From Streptomyces sp. BK340 (GTDB lineage: Bacteria > Actinomycetota > Actinomycetes > Streptomycetales > Streptomycetaceae): a DNA stretch of 64,000 nt. Positions 59,788 to 64,000 of the stretch are shown here, in pieces; positions within the stretch are counted from its first letter, which is position 1, and each line of letters opens with the position of its first letter. The stretch is from contig NZ_VISR01000008.1 of NCBI RefSeq assembly GCF_007827595.1, forward strand, positions 124,001-188,000. Direction: 5' to 3'. The position numbers and the translations under genes were made by a program. The notes below the pieces were generated by a model. It saw nothing but the letters and a program-made list of their open reading frames with translations, had not been told where the DNA came from and made no database searches.

Positions 59788-59903
59788 CCGCGAGTGCCCT
59801 CGATGCGAACTATGGGCAGGGTGGTCATTGAGGTCAGGTGGGCTGGTCAACTGGTCGTCAAGGACCGTTGGCGGTCGGTGGCGGTCGTGGTGGTTGCTGT
59901 ACT

Positions 59904-61184
59904 TCACTGCTGTACTGCACTGGGTCGTTCCCCTAGGCCAGAAGTGCTGCGTGACCGCATATCGAAGGACATCGAGACGCCGCGCTCATCACAGGTCGAT
60001 TGGTCAGCCGATGGCGCTATGCCGTCAGCGGGTTGACGTTTGATTGAGATCAAGGCGGCGTCGTCGTCGAGTCGGCCGCTGACGTGGTTGAGAAGGTCGC
60101 CGCGGAGGTGGTTGAGGAGTGCTGTGGGATGGCGGTGGTTCTGGTGGGTGAGTCGTTTGGCGAGCGGGTAGAACTCGCCCTCGGTATTGCGGGCTTCGAT
60201 GGCACCGTCGGTGTAGAGGAGGAGGGTGTCTTCGGCGCGTAGGGCGAAGGTGTCGAGGTGATAGGTGGTTTGCACCAATGCGCCCAGTCCCAGCGGGGGC
60301 GCGGGTTGGCCGGCTTCCAGGGTCACGACGTCGTGCGCTCGTAGGAGTAGCGGTGGGGGGTGTCCGCAGGTGACGCTCCGCACGAGGGGCTCGGCGTCGG
60401 GGATTTCGAGGAGAGTGGCGGTGACGAACGCCTCTTCGGTCTGTTCGGGGCTCACTGCTTCGGATGCGTTGCTGCGGACACTTGAATCCAGGTAGGCGGC
60501 GAGTTCCGGCAGCGTGGTCAGCCGGCGGGCGGCGTCGCGGAACGTGCTGATGGTGTGGGCAGCGATGCCGACCGCCGCCAGGCCCTTGCCTCGAACGTCG
60601 CCGATGATCAACCGTGTCCCCGTGGGCGTGCGCACGGCGGCGTAGAGATCTCCGCCGATGCGTGCTTCATCCTCTGCCGCCAGGTACGTCGAGGCCAGGC
60701 GAAGGGGGCCGAGTCGGTGGGGGAGGGGAGGCAGTATGGCGCGTTGCGCGGCCTCGGCGACTGCGCGCAGCTGGACCAGCTTTCGCTGTCCGTGTTCCGT
60801 CAGGTACCGGGCGATCACGACGGCCACCGAGGTCGCCATGAGGGCAGCCGCCTGTGGCGGGTTCACCGATTGGCGGACCAGGAAGATGGCCATCAAAGCC
60901 GACACGGCCATGATGGCGACAAGTGAGGTCACCCGGGAGCTCGCGTACCAGGAAGTGAGTACAGGCACCATGATCAGCAAGTCGCCGAGATGAACTGCGC
61001 CAGGCACCTGAAGATCGATGAGCGTGATCGCCAGAATGAACAGCGAGGCGACTGTCAGCACGGATCGTGGTTGCGGCAAGGTGCGCGAGAGAACGAGTGA
61101 CGACCCCGCTCGGTGATGCATCAGGTGTGGCTCCTGCACGCAACCTGGAGCCGTACACGCAGGGTCGCGGAACGTGAATGCCAT
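59904..61184 (-). CDS. Membrane-bound SpoIIE/PP2C-type phosphatase
   Basis: 426 residues. Four to five membrane spans between about 40 and 125 (SVLTVASLFILAITLIDL, LGDLLIMVPVLTSWYA, LVAIMAVSALMAIFLV) precede a cytoplasmic SpoIIE domain: AILPPLP at its start, GGDLYAAVRT with the metal Asp, GDVRGKGLAAV, TCGHPPPLLLR and TLLLYTDGAIEARN. All metal-site Asp motifs are intact, so it should be an active Ser phosphatase, probably acting on an anti-sigma antagonist. GAGGGAG stands 7 nt before ATG 61184. A 50-residue low-complexity C-terminal tail follows the domain. Confidence 0.9.
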   Translation of the reverse strand: MAFTFRDPACTAPGCVQEPHLMHHRAGSSLVLSRTLPQPRSVLTVASLFILAITLIDLQVPGAVHLGDLLIMVPVLTSWYASSRVTSLVAIMAVSALMAIFLVRQSVNPPQAAALMATSVAVVIARYLTEHGQRKLVQLRAVAEAAQRAILPPLPHRLGPLRLASTYLAAEDEARIGGDLYAAVRTPTGTRLIIGDVRGKGLAAVGIAAHTISTFRDAARRLTTLPELAAYLDSSVRSNASEAVSPEQTEEAFVTATLLEIPDAEPLVRSVTCGHPPPLLLRAHDVVTLEAGQPAPPLGLGALVQTTYHLDTFALRAEDTLLLYTDGAIEARNTEGEFYPLAKRLTHQNHRHPTALLNHLRGDLLNHVSGRLDDDAALISIKRQPADGIAPSADQSTCDERGVSMSFDMRSRSTSGLGERPSAVQQ

Positions 61185-61403
61185 GTGCTGCTCCCTCTAG
61201 GATCATATCCTCGGTTCTGATGGTTCCATCAATTAAAACGGACATATATGGGCATGCAAGGTCATGTGCGGCAGGTCACAAGCATTGTGGATGTCGGCCG
61301 GGCTTGATCAGGACGAGTCTCCCTCGCTGGGGTGACGACTGACCCGCCGCCCCTCGTGGTGCACGGTGCCGAGCGGTCGACGTAGCGACTTTGGCCGGGA
61401 GCT

Positions 61404-61516
61404 GCTTTGGCGCGAGTGATCATGGCCCCGTAAGCTTCCGGCGCGTCGGGCAGTCTGTGGACCTGCCCGGTAAAGCATGACGTTGGGGCCATGATCTTCG
61501 AGGCTCGCGCCAAAGC
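61404..61516. repeat. 113-bp nested palindromic element
   Basis: Outer arms GCTTTGGCGCGAG (61404-61416) and CTCGCGCCAAAGC (61504-61516) are perfect complements. Next inner arms TGATCATGGCCCC and GGGGCCATGATC are also complementary, with a 7-nt bulge on the right side. A third pair CGGGCAG/CTGCCCG sits in the centre. It lies 120 bp from the IS481 relic. It could be a small non-autonomous mobile element, an IS end fusion or a structured RNA. No coding gene overlaps it convincingly. Confidence 0.6.
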
Positions 61517-61637
61517 GGCTGGCTAGGGTCGCGGAGCCGACCGCCCCGGCCACGATGGTTCTGACCTCATGCACTGTGTGCCTGCCTCTTGGGCAGGGGC
61601 GGGCGGCCGGCGGTGCTGTGCCACTGACAAAGATCGA

Positions 61638-62205
61638 TTACGTCTGAGTCGTGGTCTTCTGCTTGAGGCGTTCGTAGGGTGTCTGGCCGCCGAGGCCGCC
61701 GTGGGGGCGATGGTAGTTGTAGTAGTCCTCCCACTCGCGCAGCTTGTCGTTGAAGACCTCGGCATCGTCGATGACGACACCATCGAGGAGCCGGTAGAAC
61801 TACTCCTCGGCATCCATTCGGTGGGAGCGTTCGACCTTGCCGTTCAGTCGCGGTGTGCGGGGCTTGATGTAGGTGTGGGCGATGCCCTTGTCGGGCACGT
61901 GCCAGTGGAAGGCGGACTGGAACTCAGCGCCGTTGTCGGGCCAACGGGTGCAGATCGACGTGAAGTTCATCGAGCCGCTCGCCTCGATACCGCTTCCATC
62001 TGCGGTCGTGGCGCTTGTAACGCTGGGAGGCCGGCAGGCGGCCCATGTCGAGACGGTTGAGGATGCGCCAGACGCCCGACTTGCTGATGGTGACGTCGTG
62101 GTACCGCTTGAGGTACATGGCGATCTTCTCGGGCCCGAAGTGGTAGTTCTGTCGAAGGTAGATGATCTTTCCGACCACCTCGACGTGGGTCGCGTTCGCG
62201 CCCCC
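61638..62205 (-). pseudogene. IS481-family transposase relic with micro-inversion
   Basis: On the minus strand: ATHVEVVGKIIYLRQNYHFG and on to SGVWRILNRLDMGRLPASQ and RYKRHDRRWKRY (62205-61987), then a short non-matching stretch, then DNGAEFQSAFHWHVPDKGIA and TYIKPRTPRLNGKVERSH with the DDE Asp and Glu. A TAG codon follows MDAEE, and the frame continues FYRLLDGVVIDDAEVF to KQKTTTQT-stop at 61638. The stretch 61938-61990 encodes RVQIDVKFIEPL, the missing transposase segment, on the opposite strand. A large internal piece is also lost. Inactive. Confidence 0.8.
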
Positions 62206-62268
62206 TGAGCGTCACATTCGCGGACATGGGCGACGTGTCTCATGCGTCGCCGATCTTGCTCACCATTG

Positions 62269-62934
62269 TCAGGTCCGGGGCAGCGACGGCAGGGGCCGAG
62301 TGGCGATCTCCTGTGCTTCGGCGCGCGTCATGCCGAACATGCGCAGCAGGCGGAAGGCCAGCTGGTCGGAAACATGCGCGGCATCGAGGTCCGGGCGGGT
62401 CTCCAGTAGGTGGAGCACTCCGAGCAGGGCGCCGCCGACCATGGCCACAGAAGTGCGCGGGTCGTCGATGTCCAGCCGTCCGGTGTCGGCGGCGGCCCGC
62501 AGATCCCGCATCGCCTGCGGAGCCAATCCGCTGTCGGAGGTCAGATAGGACATGCCCGTACGGACGAGGATCCTGGCCATCTGTGTGTGGGTGCGCTGCA
62601 GCCGGCCGGTCAGGCGGACGCTGGCGGCGAAGATCTCCGCGGGGTCCTTCAGGTCTCCCACGACGGATTCCAGGAGTGCTCCGTGTTCCTCCAGGGTGCG
62701 GGCGACAGCCGCGTCGAACAGCTCGTCCTTGCTGGTGAAGTGGTTGTAGAAGGAGCCGAAGCCGACATCCGCCGCCTCGGTGATCTCCTGGATGCTCACG
62801 TCGGTCCGCCCCTGATCGGCGAGGAACCGCTGCGCGGCGGCGATCAGCGCGGCACGGGTGCGCGCCTTGCGTCGGTCCACGCGGTTGGGCGTGTGGCTGG
62901 GTGTGTTGGCCCTGCCCTGTCGATCGATACTCAT
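62269..62934 (-). CDS. TetR-family regulator
   Basis: 221 residues: an unstructured 20-residue N-terminus, a helix-turn-helix (about 25-72: RAALIAAAQRFLADQGRTDVSIQEITEAADVGFGSFYNHFTSKDELF) and a helical ligand domain. It is divergent from the fumarylacetoacetase-family gene with a 155-bp shared gap, and thus its likely repressor. Confidence 0.9.
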   Translation of the reverse strand: MSIDRQGRANTPSHTPNRVDRRKARTRAALIAAAQRFLADQGRTDVSIQEITEAADVGFGSFYNHFTSKDELFDAAVARTLEEHGALLESVVGDLKDPAEIFAASVRLTGRLQRTHTQMARILVRTGMSYLTSDSGLAPQAMRDLRAAADTGRLDIDDPRTSVAMVGGALLGVLHLLETRPDLDAAHVSDQLAFRLLRMFGMTRAEAQEIATRPLPSLPRT

Positions 62935-62975
62935 CTCTCCACCATGCTCAGTGCATCAGCTTTGATTATTTCGTC

Positions 62976-63002
62976 ACGACTGACTGCTGTTGACGGAGTC
63001 GT
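62976..63002. promoter_or_regulatory. Possible TetR operator
   Basis: The inverted repeat ACGACT-N15-AGTCGT lies centrally in the TetR/FAH gap, about 42 bp upstream of the TetR start. The spacing is wide for TetR, so support is weak. Confidence 0.25.
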
Positions 63003-63089
63003 CATCTGGACTGATTCTCTCATCACTGCTGACTGGAGCTGCTCGCGGGAGCGTTCCGGTCGGTGCCTGTCCAGGACTCAGGAGAGCCG

Positions 63090-64000
63090 ATGAGTATCCA
63101 GGTCGTCCGCACCACAGACGGCTGGTGGGTGGAGAGCGGCACAGGACGGCTGCACCGCGTCGACACCGGCGCGGACACCACCGCCGGCCTGCTCGCCGAC
63201 CGTTCCGCCGTGCAGCAGGCGGCTGCCCGCGCCACGGGTGACCCCGACGCCGGGGTTTCGGTTGGAGAGGCCGAGCTGCTGTCGCCTGTCACCACGCCCT
63301 GCCGGGTGGTAGCGCAGATGGTCAACTACCGTTCCCACGCGGTGGACTCCGGATTCGACCCGGACACCGTTCCGCCAGCGTTCTTCCGCAAGGCGTCCGG
63401 GTCCGTCAGCGGGCCCTACCAGGACATTGAACGTCCACAGCACGTGCGTTTCCTGGACTACGAGGTGGAGCTCGGGTTGGTGATGGGTGCCGATCTGCCG
63501 GTCGGTACCGAGGTCACCGACTCCACCCTGCCGGCGTTCGTCGCCGCGCTCGTCGTCGCCGACGACGTCAGCGCCCGCGATCTGCAACTGCCCAAGACCC
63601 AGTTCTACGAGGCCAAGTCGTACCCGACCTTCACGCCGCTGGGCCCCCGGCTGCTCCTGGTCGACGCCGACGACCTGGCCCGCCTGCCGGACCTGCGGCT
63701 CACGCTGAAGGTCAACGGGGCCACCCGGCAGGACCGCACCACCACGGAGATGATCGTCCGGCCCGCCCGCGCCCTCAGTCTGCTCGCCCGCTTCCAGCAC
63801 CTGCAGCCCGGTGACGTCCTGCTCACCGGAACCCCTGGCGGCACCGCGCTCAAGTCCCCGGGCAGGGTCGTGGCCACGCTTGCCGCCCTCCTGCCTCCGC
63901 ACAAGCGCTGGCAGACGTTCTTCGCCCGCCAGCAGGCAAACCCTCGCTACCTCAAGGACGGCGACGTCGTCACGGCCCGCATCGCGACCGACGACGGCGT
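63090..64000 (+). CDS. Fumarylacetoacetate hydrolase-family protein (3' end cut by window)
   Basis: 303 complete codons from ATG 63090 (GGAGAG ahead), still open at the window end. N-terminal region MSIQVVRTTDGWWVESGTG, then the FAH fold: metal ligands expected in LDYEVELGLVMG (two Glu) and VADDVSARDLQ (Asp), followed by KSYPTFTPLGPRLL and the GDVLLTGTPGGTALK loop. Relatives are 2-hydroxyhepta-2,4-diene-1,7-dioate isomerases, acylpyruvate hydrolases and oxaloacetate decarboxylases used in aromatic breakdown. An insertion with FFARQQANPRYLKDGD follows the GTPGG loop. The neighbouring TetR gene suggests substrate induction. Further pathway genes may lie beyond the window. Confidence 0.88.
   Translation, partial: MSIQVVRTTDGWWVESGTGRLHRVDTGADTTAGLLADRSAVQQAAARATGDPDAGVSVGEAELLSPVTTPCRVVAQMVNYRSHAVDSGFDPDTVPPAFFRKASGSVSGPYQDIERPQHVRFLDYEVELGLVMGADLPVGTEVTDSTLPAFVAALVVADDVSARDLQLPKTQFYEAKSYPTFTPLGPRLLLVDADDLARLPDLRLTLKVNGATRQDRTTTEMIVRPARALSLLARFQHLQPGDVLLTGTPGGTALKSPGRVVATLAALLPPHKRWQTFFARQQANPRYLKDGDVVTARIATDDG

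Noticed and set aside
61262..61513. Minus-strand frame resembling an alcohol dehydrogenase tail (TGQVHRLPDAPEAYG)
   Set aside because: The similarity is short and falls inside the nested palindrome, whose symmetry creates protein-like strings on both strands.
1..64000. CRISPR arrays, rRNA genes, prophage structural genes, biosynthetic NRPS/PKS modules
   Set aside because: Looked for and not seen; the only repeats are short hairpins, the 9-bp tandem repeat and the partial DAG kinase copy.

Overview
The window is high-GC actinobacterial DNA, almost certainly from a Streptomyces. The grounds are GTG/TTG starts, very high GC at third codon positions, a secreted RNase Sa-type guanyl ribonuclease, a DUF5955 protein, SpoIIE-type phosphatases with RsbW-like kinase domains, a sigma factor of the SigB/F/G class, RNase J, and the GGGGCGCGGGG-type intergenic repeat seen in many Streptomyces genomes. 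All assignments come from reading the sequence and from knowledge of the families; no database search was run.

The left part (1 to about 26.6 kb) looks like conserved chromosome. It opens with the 3' part of a beta-propeller gene. Then come malate synthase A, a MobA-like nucleotidyltransferase, a DUF5955 protein, and an allantoin block made of an IclR/AllR-type repressor, allantoinase and allantoicase. Allantoin breakdown yields glyoxylate, which malate synthase consumes. A TTCC-N7-GGAA palindrome recurs in the malate synthase promoter and in the allR-allB gap, which suggests one regulon. Next are an SDR, an AIM24 protein, a RibD-C reductase, the RNase, a small membrane protein, a NarL-type two-component pair with a P450, and a sugar ABC operon with a GntR regulator, a divergent Gfo/Idh dehydrogenase and a ROK kinase. 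The block ends with a translationally coupled SNF2 helicase/SWIM zinc-finger pair.

From 26.7 to 32.9 kb lies a catabolic cassette: AraC regulator, BKACE (DUF849) beta-keto acid cleavage enzyme, quinone oxidoreductase, TauD-type dioxygenase, MFS transporter and alpha/beta hydrolase. The hydrolase has lost its C-terminus, including the expected catalytic His, at a 16-bp perfect hairpin. The cassette is the best candidate here for an undescribed pathway.

From 33 to 64 kb the content is accessory and stress-related. It holds a hydrophobic protein/CsbD pair, an esterase/F420-reductase-like/IMPase-like operon opposite a LysR gene, a TetR-controlled flavin monooxygenase, a general-stress sigma factor beside a broken anti-sigma antagonist, a MerR-like gene with a hairpin-rich leader, initiator tRNA and RNase J. 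Further right are a ferredoxin/ferredoxin reductase/P450/alcohol dehydrogenase operon, HdeD, an AI-2E family protein, a DAG kinase, an Mg-type P-ATPase and two SpoIIE phosphatases. At the right edge a TetR gene is divergent from a fumarylacetoacetase-family gene that runs off the window. Relics of IS110, IS256 and IS481 transposases and several truncated genes mark this half as repeatedly rearranged. One relic contains a micro-inversion, and an inverted partial copy of the DAG kinase lies on the far side of the P-ATPase.
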